Below, one piece after another: positions 8,601 to 16,840 of a stretch of DNA of 64,000 nt. This DNA is from Pseudomonas sp. A-RE-19. Its GTDB lineage: Bacteria > Pseudomonadota > Gammaproteobacteria > Pseudomonadales > Pseudomonadaceae. Position numbers and translations under genes: made by a program. The notes below the pieces were generated by a model, which saw only the letters and a list, made by a program, of their open reading frames with translations, searched no databases and was not told the DNA's origin. The stretch spans positions 1 to 64,000 of the forward strand of contig NZ_JAHBDQ010000021.1 in the NCBI RefSeq assembly GCF_019956555.1, given 5' to 3'. Positions within the stretch are counted from its first letter, which is position 1. Every line of letters begins with the position of its first letter.

Positions 8601-9389
8601 ATGACCCGTTACGCTCTGATCACTGGCGCTTCCAGCGGCATCGGCCTGGCGATGGCCGAAGCGCTGGCCCGGCGCGGCCGCAACCTGATTCTGGTGGCCC
8701 GACAGCGTGATCAGCTGGAAAGCATTGCGATTGAACTGACTCAACGTTTTGGCGTGGAAGTGTTGTTTCGTGCCTGTGACCTGGGCGAGCCGCTGAGGCT
8801 GTCCGGATTTCTGCTGGAGCTTGAGGAAGGTGATCGACAGATCGATTTGTTGGTCAACTGTGCCGGCATCGGTACCTGCGGCCCGTTCCTGGCCCAGGAC
8901 TGGATGACCGAACAAGACCTGATCGAAGTGAACATCCTGGCCCTCACTCGCTTGTGTCATGCCATCGGCAACAGCATGGCTTTGCAAGGCGGCGGGCAGA
9001 TTCTGAACGTCGCCTCGATGGCCGCGTTCCATCCTGGCCCCTGGATGAGCACTTATTACGCCAGCAAAGCTTATGTGCTGCATTTTTCCGAAGGGTTGCG
9101 CGTTGAACTGAAAAAATGCGCGGTCAAGGTGTCGGTGCTCTGCCCTGGCCCGACCCGTACGGCGTTTTTTCGTACTGCACAATGGGACAGCGCAAAAGTG
9201 GACGAGAGCAAAAGGCTGATGAGCCCCGAGGAGGTCGCGCTCTATGCCGTGCGAGCCCTGGACAAAAACCGCGCCATTATTATCCCGGGTCGCCTGAATC
9301 GGTGGCTCGCATTCCTGCCGCGGCTCGGCTCGCGCTGGCTGACCCGGACAATCGCGGGCATGGTCAACAAAACCTATTGCCCGCGCTGA
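8601..9389 (+). CDS. SDR-family oxidoreductase
   Basis: Predicted NAD(P)-dependent short-chain dehydrogenase of 262 aa. It has the TGASSGIG cofactor loop (8-15), NCAGIG in the middle and the YASKAY catalytic Tyr/Lys pair with an upstream serine in VASMAA. The start at 8601 has GGAGA ten bases before it; an in-frame ATG four codons upstream lacks this. The substrate is unknown. Closest in style to the DltE/YbbO-type dehydrogenases. Confidence 0.8.
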   Translation: MTRYALITGASSGIGLAMAEALARRGRNLILVARQRDQLESIAIELTQRFGVEVLFRACDLGEPLRLSGFLLELEEGDRQIDLLVNCAGIGTCGPFLAQDWMTEQDLIEVNILALTRLCHAIGNSMALQGGGQILNVASMAAFHPGPWMSTYYASKAYVLHFSEGLRVELKKCAVKVSVLCPGPTRTAFFRTAQWDSAKVDESKRLMSPEEVALYAVRALDKNRAIIIPGRLNRWLAFLPRLGSRWLTRTIAGMVNKTYCPR

Positions 9390-9470
9390 TCAATCCTCAA
9401 GGCAAAAGACTGGGCTCTGAGATAACCCATGGTTACACTCAGGCCAGCCCAAACAACGGAGAAAACAGCT

Positions 9471-9809
9471 GTGGATACTCTGTTCACCAAGATCATCAAC
9501 CGGGAAATCCCGGCGAAGATCATTTACGAGGACGACCAGGTACTGGCCTTCTACGACATCGCACCACAGGCCCCCGTGCATTTCCTGGTAGTCCCGAAGA
9601 AACCGGTGCCCACCCTTAACGACCTCACCGAGGACGACAAGGCTTTGGCCGGGCATATTCTGTTCACCGCGCAGCGCCTGGCGAAGGAATTGGGCTGTGA
9701 CGGAGGCTTCCGCGTGGTCATGAACTGCAATCCACTGGGTGGGCAGACCGTCTATCACATTCATATGCATGTACTGGGTCAGCGCCAGATGCACTGGCCG
9801 CCGGGCTGA
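9471..9809 (+). CDS. HIT-family nucleotide-binding protein
   Basis: Histidine-triad protein of the HinT type, a purine nucleoside phosphoramidase class. The 112-aa protein has the C-terminal HIHMH triad followed by LGQRQM. The likely start is the GTG at 9471, with CGGAG nine bases upstream; an ATG at 9429 is in frame but gives a tail without homology and no ribosome site. Confidence 0.88.
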   Translation: MDTLFTKIINREIPAKIIYEDDQVLAFYDIAPQAPVHFLVVPKKPVPTLNDLTEDDKALAGHILFTAQRLAKELGCDGGFRVVMNCNPLGGQTVYHIHMHVLGQRQMHWPPG

Positions 9810-9822
9810 TCACTGCCCTCCC

Positions 9823-9915
9823 CCTGTAGGAGCGAGGCTTGCCCGCGAAGCTTTTGGTGCACATGAGGACGCCTTCGCGGGCAAGTCGGATCGCCGCACC
9901 GCTCGTTCCTACAGG
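9823..9915. repeat. REPIN, GTAGGAGCGAGGCTTGCCCGCG family
   Basis: Two inverted REP sequences (CTGTAGGAGCGAGGCTTGCC and, at the other end, its partner read as GCTCGTTCCTACAGG) flank a short variable centre. Typical Pseudomonas intergenic mobile palindrome pair, between the HIT gene and coq7. One arm has an extra segment around 9876-9893. Confidence 0.85.
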
Positions 9916-10008
9916 ATTGGTGTCGCTCCCACCGGAAATGACCCAGCGCAAACCCTCCCCCGGCCGATTGAGTTAAACTGGCCGCCGAGATTCTTTCCGG
10001 AGGTCAGC

Positions 10009-10656
10009 ATGACTACCCAACGTCACTACTCGCCGATTGACCGTCTTCTGCTGCAAGCCGATGCCGCGATGCGTACTTTGCTGCCCTTCAGTGGTCAGCC
10101 CTACCGTCCGTCGCCCGCCATCGTGCAGCCGGATGCACAGATGAGCGACGAGGACACCCGACACGTCGCCGGCTTGATGCGCATTAACCATACCGGCGAA
10201 GTGTGCGCCCAGGCGCTGTATCAAGGTCAGGCCCTGACCGCCAGGCTGCCGAAAGTGCGCGCCGCCATGGAGCATGCCGCCGAAGAAGAAATCGACCATC
10301 TGGTCTGGTGCGAACAACGCATTCATCAGTTGGGCAGCCATACCAGCATCCTCAATCCATTGTTCTACGGTATGTCGTTCGGGATTGGCGCGGTCGCCGG
10401 GCTGATCAGCGATAAAGTCAGCCTGGGTTTCGTGGCCGCCACTGAGCATCAGGTCTGCAAACACCTGAACGAACACCTTGAACAACTGCCGGCCGAGGAC
10501 GAAAAGTCCCGGGCAATCCTGGAACAGATGCGCATCGATGAAGAGCATCATGCTGAAAGTGCGCTGGATGCGGGTGGTTTTCGCTTTCCGGCGCCGGTGA
10601 AGTTCGGGATGAGTTTGTTGGCTAAGGTGATGACGAAGAGTACTTATCGGATCTGA
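10009..10656 (+). CDS. coq7: Ubiquinone hydroxylase Coq7 (2-polyprenyl-3-methyl-6-methoxy-1,4-benzoquinone monooxygenase)
   Basis: Di-iron membrane-associated hydroxylase for the penultimate steps of ubiquinone synthesis; Pseudomonas uses Coq7 where E. coli uses UbiF. The 215-aa ferritin-like fold shows the iron ligands in NHTGEV, EEEIDH, ATEHQ and DEEHH. CCGGAGG precedes the ATG at 10009, which settles the start against a longer open frame that runs through the REPIN. Confidence 0.94.
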   Translation: MTTQRHYSPIDRLLLQADAAMRTLLPFSGQPYRPSPAIVQPDAQMSDEDTRHVAGLMRINHTGEVCAQALYQGQALTARLPKVRAAMEHAAEEEIDHLVWCEQRIHQLGSHTSILNPLFYGMSFGIGAVAGLISDKVSLGFVAATEHQVCKHLNEHLEQLPAEDEKSRAILEQMRIDEEHHAESALDAGGFRFPAPVKFGMSLLAKVMTKSTYRI

Positions 10657-10676
10657 GGATCAGGTTGTTAAATAGG

Positions 10677-10710
10677 GCCTCTTCGCGGGCAAGCCTCGTT
10701 CCTACAAGGG
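10677..10710. repeat. Single REP arm, GTAGGAACGAGGCTTGCC family
   Basis: CTTCGCGGGCAAGCCTCGTT plus CCTACAAGG: one solitary arm of the same family as the REPIN at 9823, just after coq7. Confidence 0.75.
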
Positions 10711-10728
10711 CTCTGTATTCCAACAAAT

Positions 10729-10766
10729 AAAAAAGGCGATTACCGCAAGGTAGTCGCCTTTTTTTG
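10729..10766. terminator. Bidirectional terminator between coq7 and speD
   Basis: AAAAAAGGCGATTACC, short loop, GGTAGTCGCCTTTTTTT. The stem has one G-U pair and has A- and T-runs on both sides, so it serves both convergent genes. Confidence 0.92.
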
Positions 10767-10778
10767 TACTCGGAAATC

Positions 10779-11573
10779 TTAGCTCGTCATGTTGCGCGCG
10801 TAGAAGATTTCAAGCATTTCGTGCTTCACACGCTCAGTCACCTGAGCACGTTGCTCAGGGGACAAGTTGCTGGTGGCGTCGCCGAACAGGTAGTTATCCA
10901 GCTCGAAGTTCTTCAACAGCATTTTGGTGTGGAACAGATTTTCCTGGTACACGTTCACGTCGGTCATCTGATACGCGTCGCGGGTGTCTTCGGACAAGTA
11001 GTTCTGGATCGAGTTGATCTCGTGGTCGATGAAATGCTTCTTGCCTTCAACGTCACGGGTGAAGCCGCGCACGCGGTAATCCACAGTCACGATGTCCGAA
11101 TCGAACTGGTGAATCAGAAAGTTAAGCGCCTTGAGCGGTGAAATGACGCCACAGGTCGACACATCAATGTCCACACGGAAGGTCGCGATACCGTCCACCG
11201 GATGAATTTCCGGGTAGGTGTGCACCGTGATGTGGCTCTTGTCGAGGTGGGCCAGGATGATCTCGGGCAATGGGCCCGGAGACTCTTCGATCTGGCTGTC
11301 GGTCGGGGTCACCGGCTCTTCAGAGATCAGAATCGTGACACTGGCGCCCTGGGGTTCATAATCCTGACTCGCGATGTTCAGGATGTTGGCACCAATGATA
11401 TCGACAACTTCTGTGAGTATCTGCGTCAGGCGCTTGGCGTTGTACTCTTTATTGATGTACTCGACGTAAGCCTGTTGGTCTTGCGGGGTTTCCGCGTAGC
11501 AGATGTCATAGATGTTGAAGCTCAAGGTCTTTGTCAGGTTATTGAACCCGTGGAGCTTGAGTTTGCTTTTCAC
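10779..11573 (-). CDS. speD: S-adenosylmethionine decarboxylase proenzyme
   Basis: Makes decarboxylated SAM, the aminopropyl donor for spermidine. The 264-aa E. coli-type proenzyme self-cleaves at the Ser in DKSHIT (S113) to form its pyruvoyl group. It starts with GTG at 11573, giving the conserved MKSKLKLHGF, with AGAGAG upstream. A 198-bp leader lies between it and osmC and contains an unusual nested palindrome (11710-11745). Confidence 0.95.
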   Translation of the reverse strand: MKSKLKLHGFNNLTKTLSFNIYDICYAETPQDQQAYVEYINKEYNAKRLTQILTEVVDIIGANILNIASQDYEPQGASVTILISEEPVTPTDSQIEESPGPLPEIILAHLDKSHITVHTYPEIHPVDGIATFRVDIDVSTCGVISPLKALNFLIHQFDSDIVTVDYRVRGFTRDVEGKKHFIDHEINSIQNYLSEDTRDAYQMTDVNVYQENLFHTKMLLKNFELDNYLFGDATSNLSPEQRAQVTERVKHEMLEIFYARNMTS

Positions 11574-11709
11574 CGTTTAAAACTCTCTATGTATTGCGGG
11601 CTGGCCGCGTGATCAAGCATGCCCGTCAGATGCGAACGACGCACCTGCGTAGGACGGTTAACACCTCTTCGCGATGGCGATTTTTGTTTTCTGTTCAGGC
11701 AAGCGACCT

Positions 11710-11745
11710 GTGCAGACGTCAGCGATGGATCGCCAGAGTCTGCAC
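11710..11745. repeat. Nested symmetric palindrome upstream of speD
   Basis: Outer arms GTGCAGAC and GTCTGCAC (8 bp) enclose inner arms GCGAT and ATCGC (5 bp) around a GG centre, with 4-nt spacers on each side. It lies between the osmC stop (11772) and the speD start (11573). On the minus strand no T-run follows, so it is not a plain terminator; it may be a leader hairpin or operator. Confidence 0.6.
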
Positions 11746-11771
11746 CGCTTTTATGATAGTTGAATGTCGAT

Positions 11772-12194
11772 TCAACCGAGTTCGATGATTTCGTAGTCGT
11801 GGGTAATCGCCACGCCAGCCGCGCCAAGCATGATCGAGGCCGAGCAATACTTCTCGGCCGACAGCTCGATGGCGCGCTTGACCTGAGCCTCTTTCAGCCC
11901 GCGCCCCTTGACCACGAAGTGCATGTGGATCTTGGTGAAAACCTTCGGATCTTCGGTCGCTCGCTCGGCTTCGAGGAAGGCTTCGCAGCTTTCGACGGCC
12001 TGACGGGACTTCTTGAGGATGCTGACCACATCGAAATTGCTGCAACCGCCAACACCCAGCAGGAGCATTTCCATCGGCCGGACACCCAGGTTACGACCGC
12101 CGGCATCGGGCGGACCGTCCATGACCACGACATGACCGCTGCCGGATTCACCGAGGAACATGGCTTCGCCAGCCCATTGGATGCGTGCCTTCAT
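11772..12194 (-). CDS. OsmC/Ohr-family peroxiredoxin-like protein
   Basis: Small cytoplasmic thiol protein of 140 aa. It has the two family cysteines, C51 in GVGGCSNFD and C117 in EKYCSAS, which in OsmC/Ohr proteins reduce organic hydroperoxides. This YhfA-like subgroup has no settled substrate. The ATG at 12194 has TGGAG upstream; a TTG two codons earlier is a weaker choice. It sits next to speD, as PA0653 sits next to PA0654. Confidence 0.85.
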   Translation of the reverse strand: MKARIQWAGEAMFLGESGSGHVVVMDGPPDAGGRNLGVRPMEMLLLGVGGCSNFDVVSILKKSRQAVESCEAFLEAERATEDPKVFTKIHMHFVVKGRGLKEAQVKRAIELSAEKYCSASIMLGAAGVAITHDYEIIELG

Positions 12195-12375
12195 CGCCAA
12201 GACTCCACTGTCTAAAAAAGGGTCGCCAGCTTAGCACAGGGCCCATGATTGACAGCGCTTCGCCGTCCTAAGACATAACCATCCGCATTGTAGGTAAATT
12301 CTCGAATCTTGAAGGAATGCGTCTGTTAAGCTGGCGCCAATTCAATGGCGCGCAGCCAACTTTGTAGCGAATAAA

Positions 12376-12404
12376 CGATCGCAGGCTTCGCCAGCGCCTA
12401 CAAA
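12376..12404. repeat. Degenerate REP remnant
   Basis: GATCGCAGGCTTCGCCAGCG then CCTACA differs at a few bases from the GATCGCAGCCTTCGGCAGCT-CCTACA arm found elsewhere in the window. It lies in the vfr leader and has no partner arm. Confidence 0.5.
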
Positions 12405-12442
12405 AAAATAAACATACCGTGCAGTCTTTTCGGGATACAACC

Positions 12443-13087
12443 ATGGTTGCTATTACCCCCACACCCAAAATCAAGAACCTCGACAAACTGTTGATGCACT
12501 GCCAGCGCCGTCGCTATGCCGCCAAGAGCAACATCATTTGTGCTGGCGACCGCTCGGACACACTGTATTTCATCATCAAAGGTTCAGTGACCATCCTGAT
12601 CGAGGATGACGACGGCCGTGAAATGATTATTGCCTATCTTAATTCCGGCGATTTTTTCGGCGAACTGGGTCTGTTTGAGCAAGCCGGCCTGGAACAGGAA
12701 CGCAGCGCCTGGGTACGCACCAAGGTCGAATGCGAAGTCGCGGAAATCAGCTACGCGAAATTCCGCGAGCTGTCCCAACAGGATCCAGACATTCTTTACG
12801 TCCTTAGCGGACAAATCGCACAGCGCCTGCGCAACACCACGCGCAAGGTCGGCGATCTGGCGTTCTTCGATGTGACCGGTCGTGTTGCCCGCTGCCTGCT
12901 TGAGCTGTGCAAGCAGCCAGACGCCATGACCCACCCCGACGGCATGCAGATCAAGGTAACCCGCCAGGAAATCGGCCGGATTGTCGGTTGTTCCCGTGAA
13001 ATGGTCGGCCGCGTACTCAAGGATCTGGAGGAGCGCAACCTGGTCGACGTCAAAGGCAAGACCATGGTGGTCTTCGGTACGCGCTAA
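12443..13087 (+). CDS. vfr: cAMP-responsive transcription regulator Vfr (CRP homologue)
   Basis: Cyclic AMP receptor-type regulator; in P. aeruginosa Vfr controls virulence and quorum-sensing genes. The 214-aa protein has an N-terminal cyclic nucleotide barrel with GDFFGELGLFE and RSAWVR contacts, a dimer helix, and the C-terminal helix-turn-helix TRQEIGRIVGCSREMVGRV. The start MVAIT matches Vfr; an upstream in-frame ATG adds eight unrelated residues. The 240 bp before it hold a REP remnant and several weak promoter-like hexamers but no gene. Confidence 0.95.
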   Translation: MVAITPTPKIKNLDKLLMHCQRRRYAAKSNIICAGDRSDTLYFIIKGSVTILIEDDDGREMIIAYLNSGDFFGELGLFEQAGLEQERSAWVRTKVECEVAEISYAKFRELSQQDPDILYVLSGQIAQRLRNTTRKVGDLAFFDVTGRVARCLLELCKQPDAMTHPDGMQIKVTRQEIGRIVGCSREMVGRVLKDLEERNLVDVKGKTMVVFGTR

Positions 13088-13097
13088 GCTCGGAAAT

Positions 13098-13799
13098 CTA
13101 AGCCCCGAGCATTTCTGCCAGTAACTGTCGGTATAGCGTGTCCAGCCGTTCCAGCGCGTCGGGAGCGGCAAACTTTTCATGCAGGGCGATGTGGCTTTCC
13201 GCGCGAACCCGCTGTTCCAGGCCGCAGGCTTCATTGAAGCGATTAACCGCCGCAACCATCGACTCTCGCTCGTTATCAATCAACATCGCCCCGTGCACCA
13301 GGCCGACCGGACGCTGCCCCCCCTTGCTCTGGCGCCAACGCTGAGCGGTGCCGACCATCTTGCGACCATCCAGGTTGACGTTGAAACGGCCGTCGCAGAA
13401 CGCGCCCTCGATTTCGCCCAACGACGAAGTGCCGCCCAGCTCATCCAGTAACTGACAGATCGGATCGCACAGACGCCGGTAGCCGGTTTCGATGCGGTTC
13501 AGATCGCCTTCGCCGCGCGGCGGGGCATAAACCAGTGCGATGTTGATCGTCGAGGCCGATTGCGGCACCGGCTCACCGCCGGTTTCACGCAGCAGTACCG
13601 GCCAGCCGGCGGCAGCGGATATTTCGCACGCGGCGTCGAACTGTGGCAGACGGTTCAAGCGGCGGGGCATGACCAACGCGCGGTCAGTGGGTTGCCAGAA
13701 CAGCAGACCGAACTCCGACTCACCGGTGCACACATGGGCCAGCAGATCCTGTTCGGCGAGCAGGCCGGCTTCGATGGTCAGAGGGGTTGGTGAGGTCAT
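13098..13799 (-). CDS. Lipoate/biotin-protein ligase family protein
   Basis: Predicted member of the BPL/LplA/LipB superfamily, 233 aa, with the lysine-containing GRKMVGTAQRW loop and RETGGEPVPQ corresponding to the RRxxGG-like substrate pocket (with ET in place of RR). It probably transfers or exchanges lipoyl or octanoyl groups, but the altered motif makes the exact reaction uncertain. It starts at 13799 with GGA upstream; an ATG four codons earlier is possible. It converges on vfr with a 10-bp gap. Confidence 0.7.
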   Translation of the reverse strand: MTSPTPLTIEAGLLAEQDLLAHVCTGESEFGLLFWQPTDRALVMPRRLNRLPQFDAACEISAAAGWPVLLRETGGEPVPQSASTINIALVYAPPRGEGDLNRIETGYRRLCDPICQLLDELGGTSSLGEIEGAFCDGRFNVNLDGRKMVGTAQRWRQSKGGQRPVGLVHGAMLIDNERESMVAAVNRFNEACGLEQRVRAESHIALHEKFAAPDALERLDTLYRQLLAEMLGA

Positions 13800-13840
13800 A
13801 AGGTATTCCATAGGACATGAAGTCTGTGGTGCTACTTATG

Positions 13841-13923
13841 CCGCCATCGCGAGCAGGCTCGCTCCCACATTGGATCTCTGATGTTAGTAGATCTCTTGTG
13901 GGAGCGAGCCTGCTCATGATGGG
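13841..13923. repeat. REPIN, GTGGGAGCGAGCCTGCTCGCGATGG family
   Basis: Inverted arms GCGAGCAGGCTCGCTCCCAC and GTGGGAGCGAGCCTGCTCAT flank a 30-bp centre, between trpC and the lipoate ligase-like gene. Confidence 0.88.
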
Positions 13924-13944
13924 GTCGACTCGGTCTGCGTGTTA

Positions 13945-14781
13945 TCAGTCGAGCGTAGAACCGCTCACTGGAACGCCACGCTCGGGAAAGAACAGGCGCT
14001 GCAGTTCGGTACCCGGGCTTTCGGCGCGCATAAACGCTTCGCCGACCAGGAACGCATACACGTCGCTGATTTCCATCAGCTCGACATCGGCCCGGTTAAG
14101 AATGCCACTTTCAGTAATCACCAGACGATCACGCGGAATACGCGGCAACAGGTCGAGGGTGGTTTCCAGATTGACGTCGAAGGTGTGCAGATTGCGGTTG
14201 TTCACGCCGACCAGCGGCGTGTCGAGGGTTTTCAAGGCCCGCTCCAGCTCGTCGCCGTCGTGGACTTCCACCAGCACATCGAGACCGACGCTTTTGGCCA
14301 CGGCCGCCAGCTCGGCCATTTTCACGTCGTCCAGTGCGGAGACGATCAACAGCACGCAGTCAGCACCCAATGCACGGGCTTCGACGATCTGGTACGGATC
14401 GATCATGAAATCCTTGCGGATCACCGGCAACTTGCACGCCGCCCGGGCCTGTTGCAGATACGCGTCGGCACCCTGGAAGTAATCGATGTCGGTGAGCACC
14501 GACAGGCAAGTGGCGCCGCCCTTCTCGTAACTTCTGGCGATGTCGGCGGGAACGAAGTTCTCGCGAATCACGCCTTTGCTCGGCGAGGCTTTCTTGATTT
14601 CAGCAATCACTGCCGGCTGCTTGAGTTTGGCCTGTGCAATCAACGCCTTGGCAAAACCACGGGGCGCATCGGCTGCCTTGGCCAGACTTTCCAGCTCCGC
14701 CAGACTCACACGGGCGCTACGCTCGGCCACTTCCTGGACTTTGCGGGCCAGAATGTTTTCCAGAACCGTCGGTACACTCAT
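13945..14781 (-). CDS. trpC: Indole-3-glycerol phosphate synthase
   Basis: Closes the indole ring from CdRP in tryptophan synthesis. The 278-aa TIM barrel shows the catalytic IKKASPSKG loop, EARALGADCVLLI, EVHDGDEL and VGVNNRNL. It is monofunctional, without a TrpF domain. Its ATG overlaps the trpD stop by 4 bp (ATGA), giving translational coupling in trpGDC. Confidence 0.96.
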   Translation of the reverse strand: MSVPTVLENILARKVQEVAERSARVSLAELESLAKAADAPRGFAKALIAQAKLKQPAVIAEIKKASPSKGVIRENFVPADIARSYEKGGATCLSVLTDIDYFQGADAYLQQARAACKLPVIRKDFMIDPYQIVEARALGADCVLLIVSALDDVKMAELAAVAKSVGLDVLVEVHDGDELERALKTLDTPLVGVNNRNLHTFDVNLETTLDLLPRIPRDRLVITESGILNRADVELMEISDVYAFLVGEAFMRAESPGTELQRLFFPERGVPVSGSTLD

Positions 14782-15827
14782 CCCTCATTCTCCACTTTGA
14801 ATACCGCGGTAAATGCACCCAACTCCTCAAGTTTTTCCCGAGCGAGGCCGGTGTGCAGCGCATCGTGCGCCAGGGCAACGCCCTCTTTCAAACTTGTCGC
14901 ATGGTCGGCGGCGTACAACGCGGCACCGGCATTGAGCACGATCATCTCGGCGGCTTTCTGACCGTTCTCGGTCTTGCGCTTGCCCAAGGCATCGCGAATC
15001 AGCTCAAGGGAGGCCGCCGGGCTTTCCACCGCCAGACCGTGCAGGCTCTGACTCTTCATCCCCAGATCTTCGGGCTCGACCCAGTACTCGGTGATCTGGT
15101 CATTCTTCAGCTCTGCCACAAAGGTCGGTGCCGCCAGACTGAACTCGTCCAGGCCATCCTTCGAATGCACCACCAGCACATGTTTGCTGCCCAGACGCTG
15201 CAAGACTTCGGCCAATGGCCGGCACAACGCCTGACTGAACACACCCACCACCTGATGTTTCACACCGGCCGGATTCGTAAGCGGGCCGAGCATGTTGAAC
15301 AAGGTGCGCAAGCCCAGCTCGCGGCGTGGGCCGGCGGCGTGCTTCATGGCACTGTGGTGAGTTTGGGCAAACATGAAACCGATGCCGACGTTGTCGATGC
15401 AGCGCGCCACCTGGACCGGCGTCAGGTTCAGGTAGATACCGGCCGCTTCCAGCAAATCGGCGCTGCCGCTTTTTCCCGACACCGCTCGGTTACCGTGCTT
15501 GGCCACGGTGCAACCGGCCGCTGCGACGACAAACGATGACGCCGTGGAGACGTTGAAAATGTTCGCACCGTCGCCGCCGGTGCCGACCACATCGACCACG
15601 CCGTCGAGGGTATTGAGTTCAACCTTGTCCGCCAACTCGCGCATCGCCGTCACGGCGCCGACGATCTCGTCGATGCTTTCGCTCTTCATGCGCATGGCCA
15701 TCATGAACGCGCCGATCTGCGCATCCGTGCATTGCCCGGTCATGATTTCGCGCATGACATCGCGCATCTCATCGGTACTGAGATCGAGGTGGCCGACGAT
15801 ACGGCTCAGGGCTGTCTTGATATCCAT
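14778..15827 (-). CDS. trpD: Anthranilate phosphoribosyltransferase
   Basis: Joins anthranilate to PRPP in the second step of the pathway. The 349-aa protein has GTGGDG for PRPP and KHGNRAVSGKSGSADLLE for anthranilate/metal binding. It is the middle gene of trpGDC, 9 bp after trpG and overlapping trpC. Confidence 0.96.
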   Translation of the reverse strand: MDIKTALSRIVGHLDLSTDEMRDVMREIMTGQCTDAQIGAFMMAMRMKSESIDEIVGAVTAMRELADKVELNTLDGVVDVVGTGGDGANIFNVSTASSFVVAAAGCTVAKHGNRAVSGKSGSADLLEAAGIYLNLTPVQVARCIDNVGIGFMFAQTHHSAMKHAAGPRRELGLRTLFNMLGPLTNPAGVKHQVVGVFSQALCRPLAEVLQRLGSKHVLVVHSKDGLDEFSLAAPTFVAELKNDQITEYWVEPEDLGMKSQSLHGLAVESPAASLELIRDALGKRKTENGQKAAEMIVLNAGAALYAADHATSLKEGVALAHDALHTGLAREKLEELGAFTAVFKVENEG

Positions 15828-15836
15828 GGAAAGTCC

Positions 15837-16430
15837 TTAGCGCGTGCCGCCGGTTTGTTTGAGGAAGTTGGCGAACAGTTCGTGGCCCTGCTCGGTGAGG
15901 ATAGATTCGGGGTGAAATTGCACACCCTCGATGTTCAGCGTTTTGTGGCGCAGGCCCATGATTTCGTCGACCGAGCCGTCTTCAAGCTGGGTCCAGGCGG
16001 TCAGTTCCAGGCAATCGGGCAGGGTTTCGCGCTTGACGATCAGCGAGTGATAGCGGGTGACCGTCAGCGGGCGATTCAGACCTTCGAAGACGCCCTTATC
16101 CTCGTGAAATACCGGACTAGTCTTACCGTGCATGACTTGACGGGCGCGGACCACATCGCCACCAAAGGCCTGGCCGATGGACTGGTGACCCAGGCAAACA
16201 CCGAGAATCGGCAGCTTGCCGGCGAAGTGCTTGATCGCTTCGATGGAAATACCGGCCTCGGTCGGGGTGCAAGGACCAGGAGACACGACGATGCGCTCAG
16301 GGTTGAGTGCTTCGATTTCGGCAATGGTGAGTTCATCGTTGCGCACGACTTTGACCTCGGAGCCCAGCTCGCCGAGGTATTGCACAACGTTGTAAGTAAA
16401 AGAGTCGTAGTTATCGATCATCAGCAACAT
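15837..16430 (-). CDS. trpG: Anthranilate synthase glutamine amidotransferase subunit
   Basis: Supplies ammonia from glutamine to TrpE. The 197-aa class I amidotransferase has the nucleophile C79 in GVCLGHQ and the His-Glu pair in FHPESI. It is the first gene of trpGDC. Its 5' leader of over 160 nt encodes a Trp-containing peptide (16597-16683) and can form several hairpins, pointing to attenuation control. Confidence 0.96.
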   Translation of the reverse strand: MLLMIDNYDSFTYNVVQYLGELGSEVKVVRNDELTIAEIEALNPERIVVSPGPCTPTEAGISIEAIKHFAGKLPILGVCLGHQSIGQAFGGDVVRARQVMHGKTSPVFHEDKGVFEGLNRPLTVTRYHSLIVKRETLPDCLELTAWTQLEDGSVDEIMGLRHKTLNIEGVQFHPESILTEQGHELFANFLKQTGGTR

Positions 16431-16573
16431 GGCGTTAAGAACCTCTTGAATTCACTGACTTTTAATACGGCCTTCGAATGATTTACCCGCAGTGCGCTGC
16501 GCTTTGTCAGGTGCTGGAGTGGCGCCAGCAAAGCGGCATTTCACACAGGTAAAGAAGGCAAAGCGGTACAGGT

Positions 16574-16586
16574 CCGGCCAGGCCGG
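16574..16586 (-). promoter_or_regulatory. Leader hairpin after the trpG leader peptide
   Basis: CCGGCCAGGCCGG, a 5-bp GC stem with a 3-nt loop, 10 bases past the leader stop. Further along the same leader a TGCTGG...CCAGCA stem (about 16503-16521) and a CGCAG...CTGCG stem can form. A similar CCGG hairpin stands at the same place after the Gph tail before trpE. The pairing scheme is inferred; none has a long T-run. Confidence 0.45.
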
Positions 16587-16596
16587 CAGAAAAGAT

Positions 16597-16683
16597 TCAG
16601 GCGCGCCAACGCCAACGGGCGTGTGCCTTGATGACTTGATCCAGGAGTTTGCTGACGATCAACACGGGGAAGGTCTCATTCAT
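16597..16683 (-). CDS. Putative trp leader peptide upstream of trpGDC (28 aa)
   Basis: A short frame, ATG 16683 to TGA 16597, whose product ends VIKAHARWRWRA with Trp codons at residues 24 and 26 of 28. It lies 166 bp before trpG on the same strand. Its last 20 or so residues match the C-terminus of Gph (VIKALARWRWRA), which stands directly before trpE, and the DNA is also closely similar. Ribosome stalling at the two Trp codons would fit attenuation, which published work on P. putida reports for trpE and trpGDC. The ribosome site is weak (GAG). Translation is not shown by sequence alone. Confidence 0.7.
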   Translation of the reverse strand: MNETFPVLIVSKLLDQVIKAHARWRWRA

Positions 16684-16840
16684 ACGTCTCGGCACAGTAA
16701 CTTAGCTGGGCAGAGCGTGCAATATGGCCGGGGCGACAGCTTGCGAAACAATCGAAGGGTTCACGACAGATGGCAAAAGGCCGAAAGTTTTTGGTACTGT
16801 CGTTTCGCTAACTACAAAAATAAAACAAACGGACTTGCTC

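Noticed and set aside
10779..11771. Known riboswitch in the speD leader
   Set aside because: I compared the leader with SAM and other classes by eye and saw no matching core; only the palindrome is reported.
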